Assembly: GCF_006542765.1 (NCBI RefSeq)
Contig: NZ_SKCD01000011.1
Span: 62,001-126,000, forward strand
Length of the DNA: 64,000 bases
Direction of reading: 5' to 3'
Origin: Paenibacillus luteus
GTDB taxonomy: Bacteria > Bacillota > Bacilli > Paenibacillales > Paenibacillaceae
Every line of letters starts with the position of its first letter. Position 1 is the stretch's first letter. A model generated the notes under the pieces. That model was not told the origin of the DNA. It worked only from the letters and a program-made list of their open reading frames with translations, and did no database searches. The position numbers were made by a program, and so were the translations under genes. Positions 1-6,425 of this stretch are shown here, one piece after another.

Positions 1-337
1 TTTCGATTGCTTCAGCAGTATTTGATCCAAGTGGCCATTCGCAGTATATCGGTTTTCCAGCAGGAGCAATGGCTTTGACAGCATGATAATGGTCCTTGAC
101 GTTAATACTAACGACGACCATATCCACATCGGCATGTTGAGCCAAATCCGCCATTTGATCAAAGCCGTGGGCTGCGCCGAAAGCTTGAGCGCTCTTCTTT
201 GCACTATCCATATTGCTCGTCCCGACTGCTGTAAGCTCAAACTCATTCAGCTGTTCGATAGCTGGAATATGTGTGCCTCTCGCCCATCCATTATTAATCG
301 AACCGCCAATAATACCTGTACGTATTTTTTTACTCAT
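1..337 (-). CDS. Gfo/Idh/MocA-family oxidoreductase, 3' part cut by window edge
   Basis: The reading frame starts at an ATG preceded by GGAGC and runs off the left edge. The first ~110 residues are an N-terminal Rossmann fold: a beta strand into GIIGGSINNGW, followed by a conserved 'VVVSINVKDHYHAVKAI' and 'GKPIYCEWP' stretch, as in Gal80-like/Gfo-Idh-MocA NAD(P)-dependent sugar or inositol dehydrogenases. The C-terminal substrate domain lies outside the window, so the substrate cannot be named. It is transcribed away from the MarR gene next door, and its upstream region carries two copies of the palindrome also found around the MarR promoter. MarR control is therefore likely (inference). Confidence 0.85.
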   Translation of the reverse strand, partial: MSKKIRTGIIGGSINNGWARGTHIPAIEQLNEFELTAVGTSNMDSAKKSAQAFGAAHGFDQMADLAQHADVDMVVVSINVKDHYHAVKAIAPAGKPIYCEWPLGSNTAEAIE

Positions 338-423
338 ATAAAACAGCTCCTTATTATTAATTTTGGTGAAATACTAGGGATATATGAATATCTATCTTCC
401 GGTTAAAACTACTCGTGTATTTT

Positions 424-443
424 ATTTAGCCTGCTAACTAAAT
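424..443. promoter_or_regulatory. Putative MarR operator, copy 1
   Basis: The sequence ATTTAGCCTGCTAACTAAAT is an imperfect palindrome in the upstream region of the Gfo/Idh oxidoreductase. It shares the TTTAGC-N2-GCTAA core with three other copies within 700 bp. Confidence 0.55.
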
Positions 444-500
444 GTATATATTATAATGAGGTTCCTTTTCCTCAGCTAACTTGATTACTAATATCTGTTG

Positions 501-526
501 TATATATTTAGCTTGCTAAATATATA
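501..526. promoter_or_regulatory. Putative MarR operator, copy 2 (perfect palindrome)
   Basis: Perfect inverted repeat with 12-bp arms, TATATATTTAGC and GCTAAATATATA, separated by TT. It lies between the MarR stop codon and the oxidoreductase start, in the oxidoreductase upstream region. It is the best copy of the four. Confidence 0.65.
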
Positions 527-541
527 GTGGAGAATAGAGAG

Positions 542-967
542 CTACAACAGATTACTCTCCATTTGTTGCATTAATCGTTTTAATATCAGCCGGTCTTCCG
601 TAGAAATAGATTGAAGTAACTTCTCCTGATGCTGTCTCCATTTCATCTCAACTGGTATCTCTAATGCTTTGCCTTTATCCGTTAGAAAAATGCGCATGAT
701 CCTCGCATCTTGCTCATCACGTTTACGGTATATGAATCCGTTCTGCTCCAGTGATTTCACCATGTTCGTTACTGTAGGCGGTTCGCATTTTAAGTGATCA
801 CATAATTGCATTTGAGTTACCCCATCGCCTAACCATAAGCGATACAGGAGATTATCTTGACCAACATAAAGGCTAAGCTCTCGTAGAGATTCACCATAAT
901 TTCGACGCATCTGTGAGGAAATCCGATCTAACGACTGACGAATATCACAATCCACTGCATCTGTCAT
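542..967 (-). CDS. MarR-family transcriptional regulator
   Basis: A protein of 141 residues with the MarR winged-helix layout: an N-terminal dimerisation helix, a helix-turn-helix around 'VTQMQLCDHLKCEPPTVTNMVKSLE', and a wing with 'RKRDEQDARIMRIFLTDKG' (the usual DxRDxR-type wing). The frame is open 36 codons further upstream, but the start chosen has GGAGGTGAG just before its ATG and matches family length. The longer version would also overlap an operator copy. It probably represses itself and the downstream oxidoreductase through TTTAGC-N2-GCTAA palindromes on both sides (inference). The ligand is unknown; such local MarR proteins often sense phenolics, quinones or oxidants. Confidence 0.9.
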   Translation of the reverse strand: MTDAVDCDIRQSLDRISSQMRRNYGESLRELSLYVGQDNLLYRLWLGDGVTQMQLCDHLKCEPPTVTNMVKSLEQNGFIYRKRDEQDARIMRIFLTDKGKALEIPVEMKWRQHQEKLLQSISTEDRLILKRLMQQMESNLL

Positions 968-992
968 GGACTCACCTCCAACCATCCGTATC

Positions 993-1014
993 ATATTTAG
1001 CAGACTAAATGTAT
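993..1014. promoter_or_regulatory. Putative MarR operator, copy 3
   Basis: ATATTTAGCAGACTAAATGTAT, an imperfect palindrome of the same family, sits 26 bp upstream of the marR ATG, where it would block autogenous transcription. Confidence 0.55.
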
Positions 1015-1094
1015 CATGGTAAAATACAGGTGTCAATTTAGCTAGTTCAAGCGGATAGACACAGAATTGGTTCACTTTTTTTGTGGTAAAATAA

Positions 1095-1116
1095 TATTTA
1101 GCCTGCTAACTAAGTG
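1095..1116. promoter_or_regulatory. Putative MarR operator, copy 4
   Basis: TATTTAGCCTGCTAACTAAG closely matches copy 1, including the CTGCTAACTAA part. It lies in the marR-hxlR divergent intergenic region about 130 bp from both starts. Confidence 0.5.
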
Positions 1117-1203
1117 TTGAAGCATGTTGTTCTGTTCAGTGACATTAACATCATCATAAATTCATTTGTTTAATTTGCAAAGAGGGCAATATAAATGAAC
1201 CTA

Positions 1204-1219
1204 GTACATTTTTTTGTAC
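1204..1219. promoter_or_regulatory. Candidate HxlR self-operator GTACA-N6-TGTAC
   Basis: A 5-bp perfect inverted repeat, GTACA and TGTAC, with a T-only spacer lies 23 bp upstream of the hxlR ATG. Spaced GTAC half-sites are the usual kind of site for HxlR/DUF24 regulators, so autoregulation is plausible. Confidence 0.45.
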
Positions 1220-1241
1220 CTTTAGATTAGGAGCGGTATCC

Positions 1242-1595
1242 ATGAGGGTTTGTAATGAAGGATTTGATAAAACGTTTATCGATGAAAAAAGGGATATGTA
1301 TGCGATTGCCTTTACCCAAAATGTGCTTTCAGGACGTTGGAAATACTTTATATTATGGTATCTAAAAGGAGAAACACGCCGTTATTCAGATATAAAAAGA
1401 TTTCTAGGAGGTTTATCACAAGGCTCTCTCACAAAGCAGCTTAAAGAGCTTGAGAACGATGGAGTGATTAAACGTGATGTTCATCCGGAAGTTCCTCCGC
1501 GAGTAGAGTATTCATTAACAGACAAGGGAGTTAAATTACTGCCAATCCTGGAGAAGATGCAGGATTTCGGTAAGGAATTCGGAGAAAAGCCTTAG
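1242..1595 (+). CDS. HxlR-family (MarR/DUF24) transcriptional regulator
   Basis: 117 residues, starting at an ATG after AGGAG. The sequence has the HxlR winged helix: 'LSGRWKYFILWYL', 'RRYSDIKRFLGGLSQGSLTKQLKELENDGVIKR', then 'PPRVEYSLTDKG'. The conserved N-terminal cysteine used for redox sensing in several DUF24 proteins may be Cys4, but its spacing to the fold is shorter than usual. It stands alone, divergent from the MarR gene and convergent with a TetR gene. These regulators normally control neighbouring quinone/aldehyde detoxification genes, so the SDR and LLM genes a few kb away are possible targets (inference). Confidence 0.9.
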   Translation: MRVCNEGFDKTFIDEKRDMYAIAFTQNVLSGRWKYFILWYLKGETRRYSDIKRFLGGLSQGSLTKQLKELENDGVIKRDVHPEVPPRVEYSLTDKGVKLLPILEKMQDFGKEFGEKP

Positions 1596-1648
1596 GGATG
1601 AGTGTTCACTGTATCGCTCCTGAAAATCAGAGTGCCGTTCTAGTATAC

Positions 1649-1672
1649 AAAAAAACCACGCATAACGCGGTT
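1649..1672 (-). terminator. Intrinsic terminator of the TetR gene
   Basis: Read on the minus strand, AACCGCG/CGTGGTT forms a short stem followed by a run of seven T. It lies just beyond the TetR stop codon. Confidence 0.7.
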
Positions 1673-1695
1673 ATCTTAGTCTTATACTCGCTTTG

Positions 1696-2352
1696 TCATT
1701 CAATCACAATGGAATGTTCCAAGCAATACATTAATTGGTATAGTGAAGCAAGATAAGTTCTCTTGAAATCAGGTGGTGTATAGATCGAACCGGATAACTT
1801 GATTGCGTCTATTTGTAATTCGCTTAATTTACTCATCGGATACAAACCAAAAGCCAGTGTAAAAGCAGCATAGATAAAGTTCGTAATACTACCCACGCCT
1901 GCTTTTGGGAAAAGTTGACTTACCAGATTAAAGATTGCGGAATTATTCGCTATCGATTTTTTCTCGAATTCAGCAAGTGCTTCCACTGAAACATTTTTCT
2001 CAATAGTGGTGTAGAGAATAGCATGTAACTCGATTAGGCGTTCATGCTTCATTAACGTATCCGTCCAAATTTCTCCGATCTCTTGAATAGAATACAGCTT
2101 ATTAATGTGAAATGACTTGCTTAGTTCGAAAATCCAAGACTCAAGATCCTGGTTTAGGATTAAGAGGATAATTTCTTCTTTTGTTTTGAAATACTTATAT
2201 ATGTTTGGTCTTGTGAATTTTGTGTATTCTGATATCGTAGTGAAATTCAATCCTTCGTAGCCTTCTGCGTCATAGATCATGGATGCTGCTGCAACGATTT
2301 CTTGAATTCGATCTTGAATCTGTTCTTCAGATCTTGCGCGCTGGTACTTCAT
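1696..2352 (-). CDS. TetR/AcrR-family transcriptional regulator
   Basis: 218 residues from an ATG with a GGGGAG ribosome binding site. The N-terminal TetR helix-turn-helix is clear: 'AAASMIYDAEGYEGLNFTTI', then 'SEYTKFTRPNIYKYFKTKEE'. The C-terminal ligand domain (residues ~60-218) is all helical and ends with an alpha-helical dimer interface typical of the YcdC/TetR_C groups; no ligand can be predicted. It is 207 bp downstream of a SnoaL-like gene on the same strand but separated from it by a strong terminator, so it is probably transcribed on its own. Confidence 0.88.
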   Translation of the reverse strand: MKYQRARSEEQIQDRIQEIVAAASMIYDAEGYEGLNFTTISEYTKFTRPNIYKYFKTKEEIILLILNQDLESWIFELSKSFHINKLYSIQEIGEIWTDTLMKHERLIELHAILYTTIEKNVSVEALAEFEKKSIANNSAIFNLVSQLFPKAGVGSITNFIYAAFTLAFGLYPMSKLSELQIDAIKLSGSIYTPPDFKRTYLASLYQLMYCLEHSIVIE

Positions 2353-2496
2353 GTTTCAGACTCCCCAATCAGAGATTTTATGCATTGGCATCGATACCTC
2401 TAATTATAAACGATCAGCAATGTAATGGCGAGTAACCCATCATGCTATCAATGGGGGTCATTTTATAACATGCATCATCATGGTTTTGGTTCCATG

Positions 2497-2535
2497 CAAA
2501 AAGGACGGGATCGTATATAAATCGATCCCATCCTT
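2497..2535 (-). terminator. Intrinsic terminator of the SnoaL-like gene
   Basis: 13-bp arms AAGGACGGGATCG and CGATCCCATCCTT with one mismatch. On the minus strand the stem is followed by TTTTTG, 25 bp past the SnoaL-like stop codon. Confidence 0.8.
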
Positions 2536-2559
2536 TCCATATTTGACTCGAATATTACA

Positions 2560-3000
2560 TTACCCTTTCAATGGTCTTGTTTCGACAATGATGTAGTGTG
2601 AAATGCGTTCCTTTATTAGCCATTTTCCATTCTGAAGTACATATACATCATGATATTGAACGCTATAGTCAGTAATCATTTCGATGCCCTCTTCATCTCT
2701 CACCATTTTCGTCTGTGAGAATAAAACGCCAGTAGCAGTTTCACCATCTATTTTCACAGTGTGTTGTGCGTTTGTAGAGAAGTAACGTTTCACAAGGGAA
2801 ACATGTCCGTTGAACTCCTGTTCCAGCTGTTCTGTCCCTGTAACATCGGATACCAATTGTTCACCAAAGTAAACCTTGAACCTTGTATCAGGCGTAAATA
2901 AAAGCATTTGCTCCGATACTTTTTTTGCATCTGTAAGAGTGGCATAAGAATCTACTAATTGTCTTAACTCCAATTTTGCTTCTAAAATTTCCAGTGACAT
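2560..3000 (-). CDS. SnoaL-like / NTF2-fold protein
   Basis: 146 residues with the cone-shaped alpha+beta NTF2 fold: an N-terminal helix pair ('LEAKLELRQLVDSYATLTDAKKV'), 'MLLFTPDTRFKVYFG', then antiparallel strands ending 'YVLQNGKWLIKERISHY'. The SnoaL_4 subgroup includes cyclases, dehydratases and many uncharacterised small-molecule-binding proteins. No catalytic pair can be assigned by eye. An ATG start with GGAGGACAACATC upstream fits. It is monocistronic, with its own terminator. Confidence 0.82.
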   Translation of the reverse strand: MSLEILEAKLELRQLVDSYATLTDAKKVSEQMLLFTPDTRFKVYFGEQLVSDVTGTEQLEQEFNGHVSLVKRYFSTNAQHTVKIDGETATGVLFSQTKMVRDEEGIEMITDYSVQYHDVYVLQNGKWLIKERISHYIIVETRPLKG

Positions 3001-3181
3001 GATGTTGTCCTCCTAAGATTCATTAATTACACTTCGTAACTTATTATATATTTTAAATTACATCTAGTCAATTAATTTCGTGTTATTGTTTTTGGCATGA
3101 TTTATGAGATAACGTTGCATGAAGCATACTGCCTAACGAAATTTTCTCTAATTGCTGTTGAACGAACTTAATGTTAAACAT

Positions 3182-3228
3182 AAAAAAATGAAGGGATTGT
3201 CCGACTGTGAAAGTCAGACAATCCCTTC
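3182..3228 (-). terminator. Intrinsic terminator downstream of the decayed SDR gene
   Basis: 12-bp perfect arms GAAGGGATTGTC and GACAATCCCTTC, followed on the minus strand by seven T. It marks the 3' end of the transcription unit that held the SDR remnant. Confidence 0.8.
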
Positions 3229-3348
3229 AAATTTAAAATCGTTTATTTTTTGAAAACCACTTTGATCGTCGTTTTTTTCCGCTCTTCCATACTTGTGAGA
3301 TTTGGCCAACAAATGATTCCTTTAATTCTGCAATTGTCGTATCTGTTT

Positions 3349-3582
3349 TTACCGAAGAACAACCACCCTGTCTGTACTGAAGCTGCTTGGCTCGATCAAA
3401 GTCACATGAATGTTGAATGAGGCTACTTCTTTAGCAAGACTATCAGAAATACCTTCAATGGCATATTTTGTTGCGAGATAATAACCAAGTGTTGGGAATG
3501 AAGTTAATCCACCAATGGAAGAGAAGTTGATAATATGACCGGAATTTTGAATTCTCCTATGCGGTAGTACAGCGTTGGTCAT
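3349..3582 (-). pseudogene. Remnant of a short-chain dehydrogenase/reductase
   Basis: Only the middle of an SDR is left: 'MTNAVLPHRR' (helix alpha-E entry), 'SGHIINFSSIGG' (catalytic Ser strand), then 'GYYLATKYAIEGISDSL', which holds the YxxxK-type catalytic region with its Lys, and 'HVTLIEPSSFSTD'. The catalytic Tyr position reads Y-L-A-T-K, so active-site residues survive. The N-terminal glycine-rich NAD(P) motif is missing: the expected 'VN' just upstream is followed by an in-frame TAA. The frame shifts after 'STD', leaving about 35 codons before the terminator where about 85 would be expected. This is a truncated, frame-broken gene next to a TetR gene; loss of the 5' part could have coupled that TetR to a new neighbour (inference). 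Confidence 0.75.
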
Positions 3583-3620
3583 ATTTGGCGTTTAATTCAC
3601 TTGTGGAAAAATCCCTGTTG

Positions 3621-4172
3621 TTATCTATTTAATAATGTATTAAAAATTTCCTTCGTCAAATCTTCCGATGGCTTATTTCCATTTTTCACATATTTGGTTG
3701 ACATGCCAAATATGCTCCAGCTTATCATCATACTATGCAATTCCAATTTTTCAGAAGTCCAATCTGGGTATTCTTGCTTTAGCAAAGCTTTAAAAGCTTT
3801 GCCGAGTTCTTCCTTGATGATGGTTTCAATTTTGGGTGTGAATGCCTCATAACTTCGTGAACATTGATTGGCTAACCCACTTTGTAAGGAGATTAAACTT
3901 AATAAAATATCATTTAAAGCTTCCGTCGTTAAAGATTCATGCGAGGTTACATCTTTTAATACTCCCTGTAACACATTTTCACTAAGCATGTTCTCCATTA
4001 AGTCATATTTATCGTAGTAATGATAATAAAAGGTTGCGCGATTAACAGTTGCCATTTGGGTAATATCTTTTATCGTTATATCTTTAAAGTCCTTCTCTAC
4101 GACTAACTCCATAAATGCATCCATAATCAGTTTACGTGTTCTTAGGAACCGTGGATCTAACGATTTTTCCAT
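3621..4172 (-). CDS. TetR/AcrR-family transcriptional regulator (TetR_C_8-like)
   Basis: 183 residues. The N-terminal helix-turn-helix is typical: 'TRKLIMDAFMELVVEKDFKDITI', then 'NRATFYYHYYDKYDLMENML'. The C-terminal part (residues ~70-183) is a compact helical domain ending 'YVKNGNKPSEDLTKEIFNTLL', as in the Dha-kinase-regulator-like group. The frame continues to a GTG three codons upstream, but that GTG is part of the GGAGTG ribosome binding site, so the ATG 8 nt after GGAG is taken. It diverges from the NmrA-type SDR/LLM pair and shares with it a palindromic site at 4278-4293, which makes it the likely repressor of that pair (inference). Confidence 0.88.
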   Translation of the reverse strand: MEKSLDPRFLRTRKLIMDAFMELVVEKDFKDITIKDITQMATVNRATFYYHYYDKYDLMENMLSENVLQGVLKDVTSHESLTTEALNDILLSLISLQSGLANQCSRSYEAFTPKIETIIKEELGKAFKALLKQEYPDWTSEKLELHSMMISWSIFGMSTKYVKNGNKPSEDLTKEIFNTLLNR

Positions 4173-4277
4173 ATTATTCACTCCTGTTTTTCGACATTTG
4201 AGATGAAATGTCGTATATACAATCTTTCACTTATATTGTTGATTGTTCAGATATTAAAAGAGATTTAAACTAAATTA

Positions 4278-4293
4278 TACAACAAGTGTTGTA
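4278..4293. promoter_or_regulatory. Putative TetR operator TACAACAAGTGTTGTA
   Basis: Inverted repeat TACAAC-AAGT-GTTGTA between the divergent TetR and SDR genes. A near copy (TTCAACAAATGTTGTA, 14 of 16 identical) lies between the other TetR/SDR pair at 34903-34918, which strongly supports a real operator. Confidence 0.65.
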
Positions 4294-4359
4294 CATCCGG
4301 AAAGTGAACATGCTGCAAGCAATCCAGGATGAATCTATCCCAAAATGGAGGAAAGAAAA

Positions 4360-5220
4360 ATGAGAATTTTAGTAACGGGTGCATCAGGCAAATTAGGTTC
4401 CCAAATTGTAGAAAGCTTAGCCGAGAAAATACCGACTTCACATATTATTGCAGGTGTACGGGACACACAATCAGAGAAAGCAGAAGCTTTCATTGGACAA
4501 GGGATTGAGGTCCGCGAAACGGACTTCGAAAAGAAAGATACACTGGTTCAGGCGTTCCAAGGTATAGATCGTGTATTTATAGTTTCGACATTTGGCGATG
4601 CAGATTCTTCAATCCGTCAACAAACAAATGCTGTAGAGGCAGCAGTAGAAGCTCGCGTTGCACAAATCGTTTATTCGAGTGCACCACGTGCTGATGTGAG
4701 TGAATTCTTTCTTGCAGGTATTCACCGTATTCGTGAAGAGATTATTAAAGCATCTGGCATTTCGTACGTGTTTGTTCGCAATAACTGGTATGTAGAGAAT
4801 GAGTTAGGGACCATTCAGCAATGTTTGAACGGTGCACCCTGGGTTACTTCTGCAGGTACAGGTCATGTTGGCTGGGTATACCGCCCAGACTTGGCGGAAG
4901 CAACAGCAAACGTTCTTATAGGCGATGGTCATGATCAAAAAGCATACGAATTATCTGGTGAGAACCTGACACAGCAACAATTTGTAGGTGCATTAAACGA
5001 AGTAACGGACAAAGATATTCCACTATTGGCTGTTGATGATGCTGCTTATGGTGAAATGTTAACAGGTGCGGGTTTACCAGAAGACCTAGTCACCATTCTT
5101 GTGATGACTCAACAAGGGATTCGTGAAGGCGGACTAGAAAATACTCATTCTGATTTAGAAATGCTCCTTGGTCGCAAACCAACCTCTGTCAAAGAGGCAT
5201 TACAACAATTATTAAGCTAA
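4360..5220 (+). CDS. NmrA-type atypical SDR, NAD(P)H-binding (QOR2-like)
   Basis: 286 residues. It begins 'MRILVTGASGKLGSQIVESL', the TGxxGxxG nucleotide-binding loop of atypical SDRs. It then has 'AGVRDTQSEKAEAF' (cofactor ribose region), 'GIDRVFIVSTFG' and 'VRNNWYVEN'. The classical YxxxK pair is not obvious, as in NmrA/QOR2-like proteins that act as quinone reductases or redox sensors. An ATG five codons upstream overlaps the GGAGG ribosome binding site, so the internal ATG is chosen. It is followed 35 bp later by an LLM flavin oxidoreductase, probably as one operon under the divergent TetR. Confidence 0.88.
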   Translation: MRILVTGASGKLGSQIVESLAEKIPTSHIIAGVRDTQSEKAEAFIGQGIEVRETDFEKKDTLVQAFQGIDRVFIVSTFGDADSSIRQQTNAVEAAVEARVAQIVYSSAPRADVSEFFLAGIHRIREEIIKASGISYVFVRNNWYVENELGTIQQCLNGAPWVTSAGTGHVGWVYRPDLAEATANVLIGDGHDQKAYELSGENLTQQQFVGALNEVTDKDIPLLAVDDAAYGEMLTGAGLPEDLVTILVMTQQGIREGGLENTHSDLEMLLGRKPTSVKEALQQLLS

Positions 5221-5255
5221 ACGATTTTCTTATTCTTTTGTAAGTAGGTGAAGAA

Positions 5256-6299
5256 ATGAATTTCGAATTCGGAGTATATTCGTTAGGTGAACGCATCCCG
5301 GATGCTAATGCCAATGTATTGTCTGCTAAGGAACGAGTTGAGAATATTATTCAAATGGCAAAGTGGGCTGATGAAGCAGGACTCGATGTATTTGGGATAG
5401 GTGAGCATCACCGTTTGGACTTTGTCACATCAAGCTACGCTACCATTCTAGGAGCCATTTCACGAGAAACAAAAAAGATTAAGTTAACAAGTACATTATC
5501 TGTTATTAGTACAGCTGATCCTGTACGAGTTTATGAGGACATTGCCACACTTGATTTATTAAACGGTGGACGAACCGAAATTATTTTGGGGCGTGGTGCC
5601 TTTTTAGAGAGCTTCTCCCTTTTTGGGGCCAGCTTAGATGATTACGATCAATTGTTTGAAGAGAAGCTTGGACTTTTCATGCAATTGCAAGAGCAAGAAG
5701 TAGTCAGCTGGCAAGGTGATTTCCGTTCACCTCTTCATCATGCACAAATCGCTCCACGCCCCGTTCAACCAAATATTCCAATGTGGATTGGTGTAGGTGG
5801 AACACCTGCCAGTGCAGAACGTGCGGGAGTGCTTGGTGCAAATATGGCACTTGGGCTATTAGCTGGCGAGCCAGAGCGCGTTCAATATTTAGCTACACTG
5901 TATTGGAAAGCAGCAAAAAAAGCTGGACATGATTTATCAAAATTACAAGTTTCAGTTACCGGTCATAGCTACATTGCTGAAGATGGTAAACAAGCGATGC
6001 GTGAGTTTACACCTCATTACAATCAATACATGGGACATTTTATGAAAGATCGTAGACAGTTCTTCTCCCCTGTTTCAGTGGAGCAAATGATGTCACAGCG
6101 TGCCGCGAATCAAATTTTAGCCGTTGGCAGTGCTGAGGAACTGGCGGAGAAAATTTTGTATCAGCATGAGCTATTTGGCCATACTCGTTTTATGGGGCAA
6201 TTTGATATGGGTAATCAGCCTTCCGCGCGTGTTGAGAGAGCTATTGATTTATTAGCAAATAAAGTTGCACCGATTGTTCGTAACGCCTTAAATAAATAA
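5256..6299 (+). CDS. LLM-class flavin-dependent oxidoreductase
   Basis: 347 residues in the bacterial luciferase-like TIM-barrel family. Visible motifs are 'FEFGVYSLGERIPDAN', 'AKWADEAGLDVFGIGEHHRLDF' (the EHH flavin/substrate loop), 'TSTLSVISTADPVRVYEDIATLDLLNGGRTEIILGRG' and the C-terminal 'RFMGQFDMGN'. Members use F420 or FMN; in Bacillota FMN is expected. The substrate is unknown. The ATG has AGGTGAAG upstream. The gene is co-directional with the NmrA-type SDR 35 bp away, consistent with a TetR-controlled electrophile or xenobiotic response unit. Confidence 0.9.
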   Translation: MNFEFGVYSLGERIPDANANVLSAKERVENIIQMAKWADEAGLDVFGIGEHHRLDFVTSSYATILGAISRETKKIKLTSTLSVISTADPVRVYEDIATLDLLNGGRTEIILGRGAFLESFSLFGASLDDYDQLFEEKLGLFMQLQEQEVVSWQGDFRSPLHHAQIAPRPVQPNIPMWIGVGGTPASAERAGVLGANMALGLLAGEPERVQYLATLYWKAAKKAGHDLSKLQVSVTGHSYIAEDGKQAMREFTPHYNQYMGHFMKDRRQFFSPVSVEQMMSQRAANQILAVGSAEELAEKILYQHELFGHTRFMGQFDMGNQPSARVERAIDLLANKVAPIVRNALNK

Positions 6300-6346
6300 T
6301 TGCATTTATGTCGTCAAACCGAAGGTTAGAAAAGCAGCCACCGCTT

Positions 6347-6378
6347 CCCACTCGCTGTTTACAATCTCAGCGAGTGGG
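6347..6378. terminator. Hairpin between the convergent LLM and GH2 genes
   Basis: 11-bp perfect arms CCCACTCGCTG and CAGCGAGTGGG with a 10-nt loop. It has no clear T-run on either strand, so termination efficiency is uncertain. Confidence 0.45.
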
Positions 6379-6425
6379 TCGATGACTGCCACATTCCTCA
6401 GCTTGTCTGCTGATGGTCATATTAT

